From: [Mycobacterium] fortunisiensis
Lineage (GTDB): Bacteria; Actinomycetota; Actinomycetes; Mycobacteriales; Mycobacteriaceae
Reading direction: 5' to 3'
DNA length: 64,000 bases
Assembly (NCBI RefSeq): GCF_019050325.1
Contig: NZ_VOMB01000016.1
Span: 310,001-374,000, forward strand
Shown here: in pieces, positions 25,834 to 34,422 of the stretch
Layout of the letters: every line of letters begins with the position of its first letter
Numbering within the stretch: the first letter of the stretch is position 1
Program-made: the position numbers and the translations under genes
Notes under the pieces: model-generated
What the model saw: the letters and a program-made list of their open reading frames with translations, nothing else
Told to the model about the DNA's origin: nothing
Databases searched by the model: none

Positions 25834-26430
25834 ATGACAGGCACCAATGAACAATCGGTCGAACTGCGCGTCTCCGACGCCGATCGCAATGCGACGATGC
25901 GCCGGCTGCACAACGCCGTGGCCCTTGGGCTGATCGACATCGCCGAGTTCGAGGAGCGCTCGGCGCTGGTGTCGCAGGCTCGCCTGCACTCCGACCTCGA
26001 CTCCCTGGTCGGTGATCTGCCGGGCCCCGGAGCGATCGTCACCACCGCCGCCGACCGGGTCGAGCTACGCGGTGTCCTCGGGTCGTTGAAGCGCAGCGGC
26101 GAGTGGACGGTTCCGACCCGGCTGGCACTGGTGCGCCGGATGGGTTCGGTCGAGCTGGACCTGACCCGGGCCCGGTTCGCCGGGCCGATGGTCGTGATCG
26201 AGCTGGACATGAAGTTCGGTTCGCTGGAGATCCGGCTGCCCGACGGTGCCAGTGCGTCGATCGACGACGTCGAGGTGATCGTGGGCAGCGCGGCCGACCA
26301 CCGTCGCGACGCCCCTGGTGAGGGCAGGCCACACGTGATCCTGACCGGACGTGTGGTGTGCGGGTCGGTGGAGATCCGTGGTCCGCGAAAAGCCTGGTTC
26401 GGCCGGTTCTCGCGGCCCGAGCGGGCCTGA
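25834..26430 (+). CDS. DUF1707 domain protein with LiaF-like C-terminus
   Basis: A 198-residue protein with an N-terminal DUF1707 domain (about 8-60: LRVSDADRNATMRRLHNAVA, then FEERSALVSQARLHSDLDSL) and a C-terminal beta-rich part. That part resembles the cell-wall-active antibiotic-response domain (LGSLKRSGEW, GSVELDLTRARF, KFGSLEIRLPDG, CGSVEIRG). There is no transmembrane segment. It lies just after the penicillin-binding lipoprotein gene on the same strand and converges on the PaaI-type gene 5 bp away. Context points to a cell-envelope link, but no enzymatic role is known for DUF1707. Confidence 0.78.
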   Translation: MTGTNEQSVELRVSDADRNATMRRLHNAVALGLIDIAEFEERSALVSQARLHSDLDSLVGDLPGPGAIVTTAADRVELRGVLGSLKRSGEWTVPTRLALVRRMGSVELDLTRARFAGPMVVIELDMKFGSLEIRLPDGASASIDDVEVIVGSAADHRRDAPGEGRPHVILTGRVVCGSVEIRGPRKAWFGRFSRPERA

Positions 26431-26435
26431 CGCGG

Positions 26436-26870
26436 TTACCGCGGGTCGAGAACCGCGAAACTCAGGGTGGCGCGGGCGGCCAATCGGTTGTCGCGCCCGA
26501 CATCGGTGACATCGACCGAGGTGACGACCAGCCGTCGGCCCGCGCGCACCACGGTGGCCACCGCACGCGCCGGGCCCTCGATGACCGGCGCCAGGTAATG
26601 GATGTTCATGTCCGCGGTGGTCACGTCCTGACCGGGGCCGACGTTGCGCCCGGCCAGCCGGCCTGCGGCGATGTCGATGAGGGTGGCCACGATTCCGCCC
26701 TGCAGTGCGCCGCGGATGTTGGTGAGATCCGGCCGGTTGTCCATCTCCATGACGAGGGTCTCGTCGTTCTCCAGCACATCCCGAAAACCCATCTGGCCGA
26801 GCAGGTGGCCGGGTGTGGTCTGCATGGGCCGTGAGGTGGGCGCCGGCATGGCCTCTGACTCGCTGAGCAT
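26436..26870 (-). CDS. PaaI-family hotdog thioesterase
   Basis: A 144-residue single-hotdog protein of the PaaI/YdiI type that hydrolyses acyl- or aryl-CoA thioesters. The catalytic block is NIRGALQGGIVATLIDIAAG near 53-72, followed by VTTADMNIHYLAPV. The start is uncertain: ATG 26870-26868 is used, and ATG 26849-26847 (MPAPTS) is an alternative. The longer frame to 27173 is antisense to map. The gene diverges from map across 64 bp. Substrate unknown. Confidence 0.8.
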   Translation of the reverse strand: MLSESEAMPAPTSRPMQTTPGHLLGQMGFRDVLENDETLVMEMDNRPDLTNIRGALQGGIVATLIDIAAGRLAGRNVGPGQDVTTADMNIHYLAPVIEGPARAVATVVRAGRRLVVTSVDVTDVGRDNRLAARATLSFAVLDPR

Positions 26871-26934
26871 GGCTGAGAAAATAGCATCATTCTCGCTGTG
26901 AGAGATTCCCGTTCTCCTGGTTATCCTTGCTGTC

Positions 26935-27792
26935 ATGCCTGTTCGTACCGCCCTGCGCCCCGGTGTGCTCGCGCCGACCCTGCCGGTTCCCAAGTCGATC
27001 CCGCGGCCGGAGTATGCGTGGAAGCCCACCGTGCAGGAGGGCAGCGAGCCTTGGGTGCAGACCCCCGAGGTGATCGAGAAGATGCGCGTCGCCGGCCAGA
27101 TCGCCGCCGCCGCCCTGGCCGAGGCCGGCAAGGCCGTCGCACCCGGCGTCACCACCGACGAGTTGGACCGCATCGCCCACGACTACATGGTCGACCACGG
27201 TGCGTATCCCTCGACGTTGGGCTACAAGGGATTTCCCAAGTCCTGCTGCACCTCGCTGAACGAGGTGATCTGCCACGGCATCCCGGACTCGACGGTGATC
27301 GAGGACGGCGACATCGTCAACATCGACGTCACCGCCTACATCGACGGGGTCCATGGCGACACCAACGCCACCTTCCTGGCCGGCGATGTCTCCGAGGAGC
27401 ACCGGCTGCTCGTCGAGCGCACCCACGAGGCCACGATGCGCGCCATCAAGGCGGTCAAGCCCGGCCGCGCGCTGTCGATCGTCGGCCGCGTCATCGAGGC
27501 CTACGCAAACCGGTTCGGCTACAACGTGGTTCGGGATTTCACCGGCCACGGCATCGGCACCACCTTCCACAACGGACTGGTGGTGCTGCACTACGACCAG
27601 CCTGCGGTCGAAACCGTGCTGGAACCCGGCATGACCTTCACCATCGAACCGATGATCAACCTCGGGTCGCTGGACTACGAGATCTGGGAGGACGACTGGA
27701 CCGTGGTGACCAAGGACCGCAAGTGGACCGCGCAGTTCGAGCACACCCTGGTGGTCACCGAGGACGGCGCCGACATCCTGACCCTGCCGTGA
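26935..27792 (+). CDS. map: type I methionine aminopeptidase (MapB-like)
   Basis: A 285-residue enzyme that removes the initiator Met from nascent proteins. The N-terminal ~40 residues form the extension with a proline-rich segment ([14 protein letters not shown]) typical of actinobacterial MapB. The pita-bread domain has all five metal ligands: Asp in VNIDVTAY, Asp in VHGDTNATF, His in [10 protein letters not shown], Glu in FTIEPM and Glu in FEHTLVVT. Its ATG is preceded by TATCCTTGCTGTC and only a weak Shine-Dalgarno. It ends in the inverted repeat at 27802-27863, which separates it from cobQ. M. tuberculosis has the same gene as Rv2861c. Confidence 0.94.
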   Translation: MPVRTALRPGVLAPTLPVPKSIPRPEYAWKPTVQEGSEPWVQTPEVIEKMRVAGQIAAAALAEAGKAVAPGVTTDELDRIAHDYMVDHGAYPSTLGYKGFPKSCCTSLNEVICHGIPDSTVIEDGDIVNIDVTAYIDGVHGDTNATFLAGDVSEEHRLLVERTHEATMRAIKAVKPGRALSIVGRVIEAYANRFGYNVVRDFTGHGIGTTFHNGLVVLHYDQPAVETVLEPGMTFTIEPMINLGSLDYEIWEDDWTVVTKDRKWTAQFEHTLVVTEDGADILTLP

Positions 27793-27801
27793 GTTTCCTC
27801 C

Positions 27802-27863
27802 CGCGAGCAGACATAAAACTGCCCACTTTTGGCGGGAAAAGCGCAGTTATGTGTCTGCTCGCG
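27802..27863. repeat. inverted repeat with GCGAGCAGACA arms
   Basis: Perfect 12-bp arms CGCGAGCAGACA (27802-27813) and TGTCTGCTCGCG (27852-27863). AACTGC (27817-27822) and GCAGTT (27843-27848) pair inside them. The outer arm shares CGAGCAGACA with the element at 953-1010, so this is a second copy of one repeat type. It separates map from cobQ and could terminate map transcription. Confidence 0.75.
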
Positions 27864-27886
27864 CCGGGAACATTCGCGCCGGGAAC

Positions 27887-29392
27887 ATGAGCGGGGCGCT
27901 GCTGATCGCCGGCACCACCTCGGACGCCGGCAAGTCGATGGTCGTTGCCGGCCTGTGCCGGTTGCTGGCCCGTAAAGGGTTGTCGGTGGCGCCGTTCAAG
28001 GCGCAGAACATGTCGAACAACTCGGCGGTGACCGTCGACGGCGGCGAGATCGGCCGGGCCCAGGCCATGCAGGCCCGCGCCGCCGGGCTGGCGCCTGACA
28101 CCCGGTTCAACCCGATCCTGCTCAAGCCCGGCGGGGACCGGACCTCCCAGCTGGTCATCCGGGGCCAGGTGGCCGGAACCGTGGCAGCCGGCGACTACTT
28201 CACCCATCGGGACCGGCTCGCCGCCGTCGTCGCCGACGAATTGGCCTCGCTGAGATCCGAATTCGACGTGGTGATCTGCGAAGGCGCGGGCTCGCCCGCC
28301 GAGATCAACCTGCGCGCCACCGACCTGGCCAACATGGGGCTGGCCCGGGCCGCGCACCTGCCCGTCGTCGTGGTCGGCGACATCGACCGCGGCGGCCTGT
28401 TGGCCCACCTGCACGGCACCGTCGCCGTGCTGGCCCCCGAGGACCAGCAGCTCATCGCGGGCTTCGTCGTCAACAAGTTCCGCGGCGACCCGGCCCTGCT
28501 CGAGCCCGGATTGCGGCAACTGCAGGAACTGACCGGGCGGCCCACCTACGGTGTGATCCCGTTCGACGACGGTATCTGGCTGGACACCGAGGACTCGGTG
28601 TCGGTCCGGCCGGGCGGTCTCGTCGGAGTCCCGCAACCGCCGTGCGGCACGCAGACCCTCTCCGTCGCCGCGATCCGGCTGCCACGTATCTCCAATTCCA
28701 CCGACATCGAGGCGCTGGCCTGCGAACCCGGCGTCGTGGTGCGCTGGGTCACCGATGCCGCCGACCTGGCCGGCGCCGACCTCGTGGTGATTCCCGGCAG
28801 CAAGGCCACCGTGAGTGACCTGGCCTGGCTGCGCGAGCGCGGTCTGGCCGAGGCGATCCTTGCCCACCGCGCACAGGGCCGCCCCGTGTTGGGGGTGTGC
28901 GGCGGATTCCAGATGTTGTGCCGGCGTATCGATGACGCCGTAGAGGCCACAGCCACGGGGCCGGTCTCGGTCGCCGGCTTGGGCCTGCTCGACGCCGACA
29001 TCGAGTTCGCCGTTGACAAGACCTTGCGGCACTGGGAAAAACCCTTGTGGGGCTACGAGATTCACCACGGTCAGGTCGCCCGTTCGGCGGCCGAGGACTG
29101 GCTGGGCATCGGGCTGCGCCGCGGTGCGGTCTACGGCACCCACTGGCACGGCCTGCTCGACAACGACGATGTGCGTCGAGCCTGGCTCGCCGAGGTTGCC
29201 GAGGCCGCCGGACGCACCGGGTTCGTGGTCGCCGAGGACACCGATGTCCGCGGCCGTCGCGACGCGCAGCTCGACCTGATGGCCGATCTGCTGGCCGCCC
29301 ACCTCGACATCGATGCCGTGCTGGACTTGTTGCGGCACGGCCCGCCGGCGCGACCCACCATGAGCACTGCGCTGACCGGTCCACCCCGGTAA
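27887..29392 (+). CDS. cobQ: cobyric acid synthase
   Basis: A 501-residue amidotransferase that amidates adenosylcobyrinic acid a,c-diamide at four positions in cobalamin synthesis. The N-terminal ATPase-like domain has the P-loop [19 protein letters not shown] near 6-24 and [12 protein letters not shown]. The C-terminal class I glutaminase has the nucleophile in GVCGGFQML near 338 and the His in GTHWHGLLD near 425. ATG 27887 is used; the in-frame GTG at 27851 lies inside the inverted repeat. The other corrinoid genes of the window are 20 kb away. It is followed by a lipoprotein gene 9 bp later. Confidence 0.93.
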   Translation: MSGALLIAGTTSDAGKSMVVAGLCRLLARKGLSVAPFKAQNMSNNSAVTVDGGEIGRAQAMQARAAGLAPDTRFNPILLKPGGDRTSQLVIRGQVAGTVAAGDYFTHRDRLAAVVADELASLRSEFDVVICEGAGSPAEINLRATDLANMGLARAAHLPVVVVGDIDRGGLLAHLHGTVAVLAPEDQQLIAGFVVNKFRGDPALLEPGLRQLQELTGRPTYGVIPFDDGIWLDTEDSVSVRPGGLVGVPQPPCGTQTLSVAAIRLPRISNSTDIEALACEPGVVVRWVTDAADLAGADLVVIPGSKATVSDLAWLRERGLAEAILAHRAQGRPVLGVCGGFQMLCRRIDDAVEATATGPVSVAGLGLLDADIEFAVDKTLRHWEKPLWGYEIHHGQVARSAAEDWLGIGLRRGAVYGTHWHGLLDNDDVRRAWLAEVAEAAGRTGFVVAEDTDVRGRRDAQLDLMADLLAAHLDIDAVLDLLRHGPPARPTMSTALTGPPR

Positions 29393-29401
29393 CCTGGGCA
29401 T

Positions 29402-30085
29402 ATGGAACGACCCCGACGGTGCATGGCGGTTCTCGTCGGGTCAATTGTGAGTGTGCTGGGCGCATCCGGCTGTGCGCCCGTGGTCGTCGGGACCCCCACC
29501 TGGCCCGGCGCCACCCTGGAAAAGGTGTTGGTGACGCCGGACGATCTGCCGGCCGGTGTGCAGGTGGACCGCGTCGCCGGTGACGACGCCGGCCCGGGCG
29601 GCACGAGCGGACCCGGTGCGCCGCCGATGTTGACCACGCCGGCCGGCTGCAGTGACGGGCTGACGCGGGTGATCGCCGAATCCGCCGAACGCGGACCCGG
29701 CAGCGCCGCGCAGATCATCGCGGCCTACGACGGGGCGCGCATGGTCCTCACCGTCATGACCACGGCGCTGCCGCTGGACCGCCTGGAAGCCACCGCCCAA
29801 CGGTGCGCCGAGTTCTCCACCCACTTCGATCCCTCCGACGCCGGCATCCCGATCACCACCACCAGGCTGTCGGTACCTCGCTCGTCGGCGTTGGTCTACC
29901 AACAGACCATGCGCCTGAGAGGCGAGGACCAGAGCATCTATTTCGCCTTCGAAAATGTCGGCAACTGGGCGGTTTTCGGTATCGCATTTCCGACGCAGAA
30001 TCCCTCGATCGCCGTCAAAGGTGCTTTGCCGCAGACGTTTCTGGACGTTTTCGACATCCAGGCGCACCGCGTGGGCGTCGGCTGA
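29402..30085 (+). CDS. lipoprotein of unknown function
   Basis: A 227-residue secreted lipoprotein: a basic N-terminus MERPRRCMAV, a hydrophobic core and the lipobox GASGC (Cys near 24). The mature part has a loop rich in Gly/Pro (about 63-78), two conserved Cys (TPAGCSDG and AQRCAEF) likely to form a disulfide, and an antiparallel-strand pattern near the end. It resembles mycobacterial DUF5642-type lipoproteins, but I cannot confirm the family by eye. It begins 9 bp after cobQ on the same strand. Confidence 0.72.
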   Translation: MERPRRCMAVLVGSIVSVLGASGCAPVVVGTPTWPGATLEKVLVTPDDLPAGVQVDRVAGDDAGPGGTSGPGAPPMLTTPAGCSDGLTRVIAESAERGPGSAAQIIAAYDGARMVLTVMTTALPLDRLEATAQRCAEFSTHFDPSDAGIPITTTRLSVPRSSALVYQQTMRLRGEDQSIYFAFENVGNWAVFGIAFPTQNPSIAVKGALPQTFLDVFDIQAHRVGVG

Positions 30086-30149
30086 CGCACTCGTCAGGAC
30101 AATCAGGATTTCGGCCCGCCCGACGAGTCGGGACGGTAGGTTGGTCCGA

Positions 30150-30713
30150 ATGCTCACCACCGTGACGACGATCGACGGGTTCTCCACGCCCGTCGACGTC
30201 TCAGGGCCGGAGCGGGGTTCGACGGTGGTGGTGCTCAGCGCCGGCCATCACGGCCCCGCCGCCTACGGGGCGATCTGTCAACGGCTGCACACCGCGTCGC
30301 TGCGCACGGTGATCATCGGGCCCGATCCGCGACTCACCGCAAAATCCGTGGTCGACATCCTCGACTCGCTCGACATCAAATGGGCGCTGCTGGTGGGTGA
30401 CCGACTCGGCGGCGAACTCGCCTGGCACCTCGCCGCGACCCGGCTGGACAAGTTCACCGGTCTGGTCGTGGTGGATCGAGGCCATCCGCGCGTCGCCGAC
30501 GCCACCGGCGTAATCCGCGACGACAACTGCCCGCCCGTGGAGATGAACACCACCGTGCTGGTCAGCACGCCGGCCGCGCGGGCCGTGGCCAAGGCCAGTC
30601 AGCGCTACGTGTACGGCGATTTCCGGTTGGTCGAGATGCCGGGCCGGCGCAATGCCGGCGATTCGACCGCCCAACTGGCGGCCGAGATCGTGCTGCGCAC
30701 CAGCAGTTGGTGA
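30150..30713 (+). CDS. alpha/beta-hydrolase-fold protein lacking catalytic residues
   Basis: A 187-residue protein with the order of elements of an alpha/beta-hydrolase: oxyanion-loop-like VVVLSAGHHGPAAYGAI, VIIGPDPRLT, and a nucleophile elbow in WALLVGDRLGGELAWHLAA near 77-88. The elbow reads G-D-R-L-G, so Arg stands where Ser/Asp/Cys should be. The usual C-terminal His context (PGxxH) reads EMPGRRNAG, with no His. It is also shorter than typical enzymes. It is probably a non-catalytic binding protein. ATG 30150 starts 64 bp after the lipoprotein. It converges on the ngg gene 13 bp away. Confidence 0.65.
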   Translation: MLTTVTTIDGFSTPVDVSGPERGSTVVVLSAGHHGPAAYGAICQRLHTASLRTVIIGPDPRLTAKSVVDILDSLDIKWALLVGDRLGGELAWHLAATRLDKFTGLVVVDRGHPRVADATGVIRDDNCPPVEMNTTVLVSTPAARAVAKASQRYVYGDFRLVEMPGRRNAGDSTAQLAAEIVLRTSSW

Positions 30714-30726
30714 GCAGCGCGGACGC

Positions 30727-32523
30727 TCAGTCAGCCGCCTCCGAAGGTGTCCAGGCTTGCGGCAACCCCGGCTGCTGCGGGAACAGGAAATCCACGAAGG
30801 CCGCCGCAGTGGGCTGGGGCTCGTGATTGGCCAGACCCGGGCGCTCGTTGGCCTCGATGAACACATATTCGCGGCCCGTGACATCGGGCACCAGGAGGTC
30901 GATGCCGGTCACCGGAATCCCGATCGCCTCGGCTGCGGCCACCGCGACCCGGCACAGTTCGGGATTCACCTCCGCGGTGACATCGTGAATCGTCCCGCCC
31001 TGGTGCAGGTTGGCCGTCCGTCGCACCCGCAGGCGCACCCCCTCGGGCAGCACGTCGTCGAATGACCAGCCGGCTTCGGCGACGGTGGCCTTCGTGACAT
31101 CGTCGATCGGGATGCGTGATTCGCCACCGGTGGCGGCCGAGCGGCGCCGAGACTGCGTCTCGATCAGCTCCCGCACGGTGTGTTTGCCGGTGCCGACCAC
31201 CTCGGCGGGTTTGCGAATGGCCGATGCCACCACCTTGCCGTCGATCACCACCAGGCGAAGGTCGTCGCCGGGCGCGCGCTGCTCGATCAGCACTTCGGGG
31301 TGCTGCTCACGGGCCCGGTGCAGGGCCGCGTCCAACTCGTCGTCACTGTCCACCCCGACGGTGATTCCCTTGCCCTGTTCGCCGCGGGTGGGCTTGACCA
31401 CCACGTCGCCGACCTCGGCCAGAAAGTCGTGGTCCTCGTGGTCGAAGGTGGCCAAGCGGCCCTTGGGTACCGAGATGCCGGCATCGGAGACGATGCGCCG
31501 GGTCTGACGCTTGTCGTCGCAGCGGGCCATCGCCACCGCAGAGGTGAACTCCGACAGCGACTCTCGGGTGATGACGCTGCGCCCACCGTGCGACAACCGC
31601 ATCTCGCCGGCGCCGGCGTCGAGCACCTCGACCCGGATGCCCCGCCGCATCGCCTCGTCGGCGATGATGCGTGCATACGGATTCAGATCGTCCACCGTCT
31701 CCGGCGGATGGGTGAACAGCGGCTCGTTGATCGCGTTCTTACGTTTGACGGCCAGCACCGGCACCCGATGGAAGCCCAGTTTTTCGTACAGTCCGATCGC
31801 GGCCGAATTGTCATGGGCCACAGAAAGGTCCATGTAGGCGCGGCCCCGCTCGCGGAAAATTCCGGCCAGCGTGCGGGTCAGCGCTTCGCCGACGCCGGGC
31901 AGGCCGGCGGCCGGGTCCACCGCCAGGCTCCACAGACTCGACCCGTCCTCAGGATCGGCGAACAACCGTTTGTGGTCGACACCGGTGACCGTGCCCACCA
32001 CCGAGCCGTCGTCATCGCGCACCGCCACCAGGTAGACCACTGCCGGGGTCAGGGTGTGGTTGTGCCAGATGACGTCGACGGGGCCGGGGACCATGCCGCA
32101 GCGCACATACACCCGGTTCATCGCGTCGGCGTCCATCGGCGTCTGCAACGTCCGCACGGTGAACCCGACGGGTTCGGCGGCGGTGAGGTCGTCGGTGAAC
32201 CGCAACCGGTAGGTGTGGCTGGGGTCGATGAACAACTCGGCGGGGGAGCGGGCCACCAGGACGTGCGATTCGCGGGCGTAGATGCAGATGTCGCGCCGCC
32301 CCGGCCCCTCCTGCTGCAGCACCTCGGCGAGCTGTTCGGGGTCGGCGAATGTCTGTCCGAAAATCAGTCGGCCCCAACCCAGTTCGAGCACCACATCGTC
32401 GGCCATGGCGTCCACCAGGTGCTGGGGGGAGGCATCGTGCAGGCCGAGGGTGATCGCCTCGGTGTGATCGGGGTGATCGGGGTGCAACGACGGTGCCGAC
32501 GCGTCGTGCTCGGTGGCGGTCAC
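30727..32523 (-). CDS. ngg: N-acetylglutaminylglutamine synthetase (GNAT + ATP-grasp)
   Basis: A 598-residue two-domain protein. An N-terminal region (about 70-285) has GNAT features, with acetyl-CoA-type LSVAHDNSAAIGLYEKLGFH near 265, followed by an ATP-grasp ligase domain (about 355-590; VVKPTRGEQGKGITVGV, LIEQRAPGDDLRLVVIDGK and IEANERPG). This is the arrangement of the enzyme that makes the dipeptide N-acetylglutaminylglutamine, precursor of the osmolyte NAGGN. GTG 32523 overlaps the upstream gene stop (GTGA), so the two are coupled. The longer frame to 32913 is antisense to the partner gene. The function is by family and context. Confidence 0.88.
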   Translation of the reverse strand: MTATEHDASAPSLHPDHPDHTEAITLGLHDASPQHLVDAMADDVVLELGWGRLIFGQTFADPEQLAEVLQQEGPGRRDICIYARESHVLVARSPAELFIDPSHTYRLRFTDDLTAAEPVGFTVRTLQTPMDADAMNRVYVRCGMVPGPVDVIWHNHTLTPAVVYLVAVRDDDGSVVGTVTGVDHKRLFADPEDGSSLWSLAVDPAAGLPGVGEALTRTLAGIFRERGRAYMDLSVAHDNSAAIGLYEKLGFHRVPVLAVKRKNAINEPLFTHPPETVDDLNPYARIIADEAMRRGIRVEVLDAGAGEMRLSHGGRSVITRESLSEFTSAVAMARCDDKRQTRRIVSDAGISVPKGRLATFDHEDHDFLAEVGDVVVKPTRGEQGKGITVGVDSDDELDAALHRAREQHPEVLIEQRAPGDDLRLVVIDGKVVASAIRKPAEVVGTGKHTVRELIETQSRRRSAATGGESRIPIDDVTKATVAEAGWSFDDVLPEGVRLRVRRTANLHQGGTIHDVTAEVNPELCRVAVAAAEAIGIPVTGIDLLVPDVTGREYVFIEANERPGLANHEPQPTAAAFVDFLFPQQPGLPQAWTPSEAAD

Positions 32524-34325
32524 GCCGCGCCTCCCGTCACGCCGTGACGTTGCAGCCACAACTCCAGCAGGGCGATCTGCCACAGCTCGTTGCCCCGCAA
32601 GGGCGTCAGCCTGCCGTTCGGATCGGCCAACAGCCGGTCGACGGCCTCTGGGCGAAACAGGCCGCGCTCCTTGGCTTCCGGGGCATACAGTGCATCGCGG
32701 ACCAGGTCCAGGTACGGACCCTCCAGGTGGGTGAGCGCCGGAACCGGGAAGTACCCCTTGGGACGATCGATCACCGCTGCCGGAACCACCCGCCGCGCAG
32801 CCTGTTTGAGCACACCCTTGCCGCCATGGGCGGTTTTCAGGTCGGGCGGGCAGGTGGCGGCGAGCTCGACGAGTTCGTGGTCCAGGAAGGGCACCCGGCC
32901 CTCCAGCCCCCACGCCATGGTCATGTTGTCCACCCGCTTGACCGGATCGTCGACCAACATCACCGTGGTGTCGAGCCGCAATGCGCGATCCACACCGGTC
33001 TGTGCCCCGGCCGCGGCGAAGTGATCGGTGACGAACACCCCGCTGGGATCCCCGTCGGCCCGATATGCCTCGCTGATCAGGGCGGCCACCCCGGTGCTGT
33101 CGCGGTCGAAGAAGGCACCGCGATAGCCGGCGACCGCCCCATCAAGCTCGGCCGCGGCGGGCTCGGCCATCGGCGGGTACCAGTGGTATCCGGCGAACAC
33201 CTCGTCGGCGCCCTGCCCGGACTGCACCACCTTGACGTGTTTGGCCACCTCTTGGCTGAGCAGATAGAAGGCCACACAGTCGTGGCTGACCATCGGCTCG
33301 CTCATGGCGCCGATCGCCCCGTCGAGTGCGGGCAGCATGCGGTCGGTGCCGATCCGGATCTGATGGTGGTCGGTCTCGAAGCGCTCGGCGATGATGTCGG
33401 AGTACTTGAACTCGTCGCCGGCCACCCCGCCCACCGATTCGAATCCGATCGAGAAGGTGGACAGGCCGTGCTGGCCGGCCTCGGCGAGCAGCCCGACGAT
33501 GAGGCTCGAATCGACCCCGCCGGACAGCAGGCAGCCGACCGGCACATCGGCCACCAGCCGGCGCTCGACGGCGCGCCGCAGTGACTCCAGGACCGCGTCC
33601 TCCCAGTCCTTTTCCGACCAGTCGGCGCGATCGGCGTGCCGGGTGAAGTCCGGCGACCAGTAGACCGTCGTGTGGCGGCTGCCGTCGGGTTCGATCGCGA
33701 CGATCGAGGCCGGCGGCACCTTCTTGATGCCGCGCAGGATCGTCAACGGGGGCGGCACCACCGAATGGAACGTCAGGTAGTGATGCAGTGCGATCGGGTC
33801 GATCCGGGTGTCCACACCGCCGGCGGCCAGCAGGGCCGGCAGCGTCGAGGCGAACCGGATCCGGTGGGCGTCGGAGGTGATGTAGAGGGGCTTGATCCCC
33901 AGCCGGTCGCGGCCCAGTAGCACCCGGCCGGTGTCCCGTTCGACGATCGCGAACGCGAACATCCCCATCAGGTGCTCGACGAACCGGTCACCCCAGTGGT
34001 GATAGGCCTTGAGCAGCACCTCGGTATCGCTGTGCGAGAAGAAGCGGTAGCCGTGCCCGGACAGTTCCCGGCGCAGCTCCTGGTAGTTGTAGATGCAGCC
34101 GTTCCAGCAAACGGCCAATCCCAGTTCGGGATCGACCATCGGCTGAGCGCCTGCTTCGGTCAGGTCAATGATTTTCAGGCGGCGATGGCCCAGCGCGACC
34201 CGGCCTTGCGACCACACACCGGCCGCATCCGGACCCCTGGGCGCCATCGCGTCTGCCATGGCCGCCACCCCGGAAATATCCGGTGTCCGGCCATCGAGAC
34301 GCACCTCTCCGGCGGCTCCACACAT
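32520..34325 (-). CDS. N-acetylglutaminylglutamine amidotransferase (asparagine-synthetase-like)
   Basis: A 601-residue class II glutamine amidotransferase of the asparagine synthetase family. The mature N-terminus starts M-C-G, with Cys2 the glutaminase nucleophile, which fixes ATG 34325 over a 13-residue in-frame extension. The glutaminase domain runs to about 210 (RGPDAAGVWSQG, GHRRLKIID). The synthetase domain has the ATP pyrophosphatase loop LLSGGVDSSLIVGLL near 282. Its pairing with ngg marks it as the amidotransferase that converts NAG-Gln-Gln into the amide osmolyte NAGGN rather than a free asparagine synthetase. It diverges from the SNF2 helicase. Confidence 0.87.
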   Translation of the reverse strand: MCGAAGEVRLDGRTPDISGVAAMADAMAPRGPDAAGVWSQGRVALGHRRLKIIDLTEAGAQPMVDPELGLAVCWNGCIYNYQELRRELSGHGYRFFSHSDTEVLLKAYHHWGDRFVEHLMGMFAFAIVERDTGRVLLGRDRLGIKPLYITSDAHRIRFASTLPALLAAGGVDTRIDPIALHHYLTFHSVVPPPLTILRGIKKVPPASIVAIEPDGSRHTTVYWSPDFTRHADRADWSEKDWEDAVLESLRRAVERRLVADVPVGCLLSGGVDSSLIVGLLAEAGQHGLSTFSIGFESVGGVAGDEFKYSDIIAERFETDHHQIRIGTDRMLPALDGAIGAMSEPMVSHDCVAFYLLSQEVAKHVKVVQSGQGADEVFAGYHWYPPMAEPAAAELDGAVAGYRGAFFDRDSTGVAALISEAYRADGDPSGVFVTDHFAAAGAQTGVDRALRLDTTVMLVDDPVKRVDNMTMAWGLEGRVPFLDHELVELAATCPPDLKTAHGGKGVLKQAARRVVPAAVIDRPKGYFPVPALTHLEGPYLDLVRDALYAPEAKERGLFRPEAVDRLLADPNGRLTPLRGNELWQIALLELWLQRHGVTGGAA

Positions 34326-34422
34326 CAGTTCGACCCTACACAGAAACTGCTGTCGGTGTCTCACCCGAGGTGTGTCGGGGGTGAAAACAGAACATGTCGG
34401 TGAGTAGCCCTATCCTCCTCGC

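Noticed and set aside
23994..26210. 738-residue open frame on the minus strand
   Set aside because: It is antisense to the penicillin-binding lipoprotein with intact SxxK, SxN and KTG motifs.
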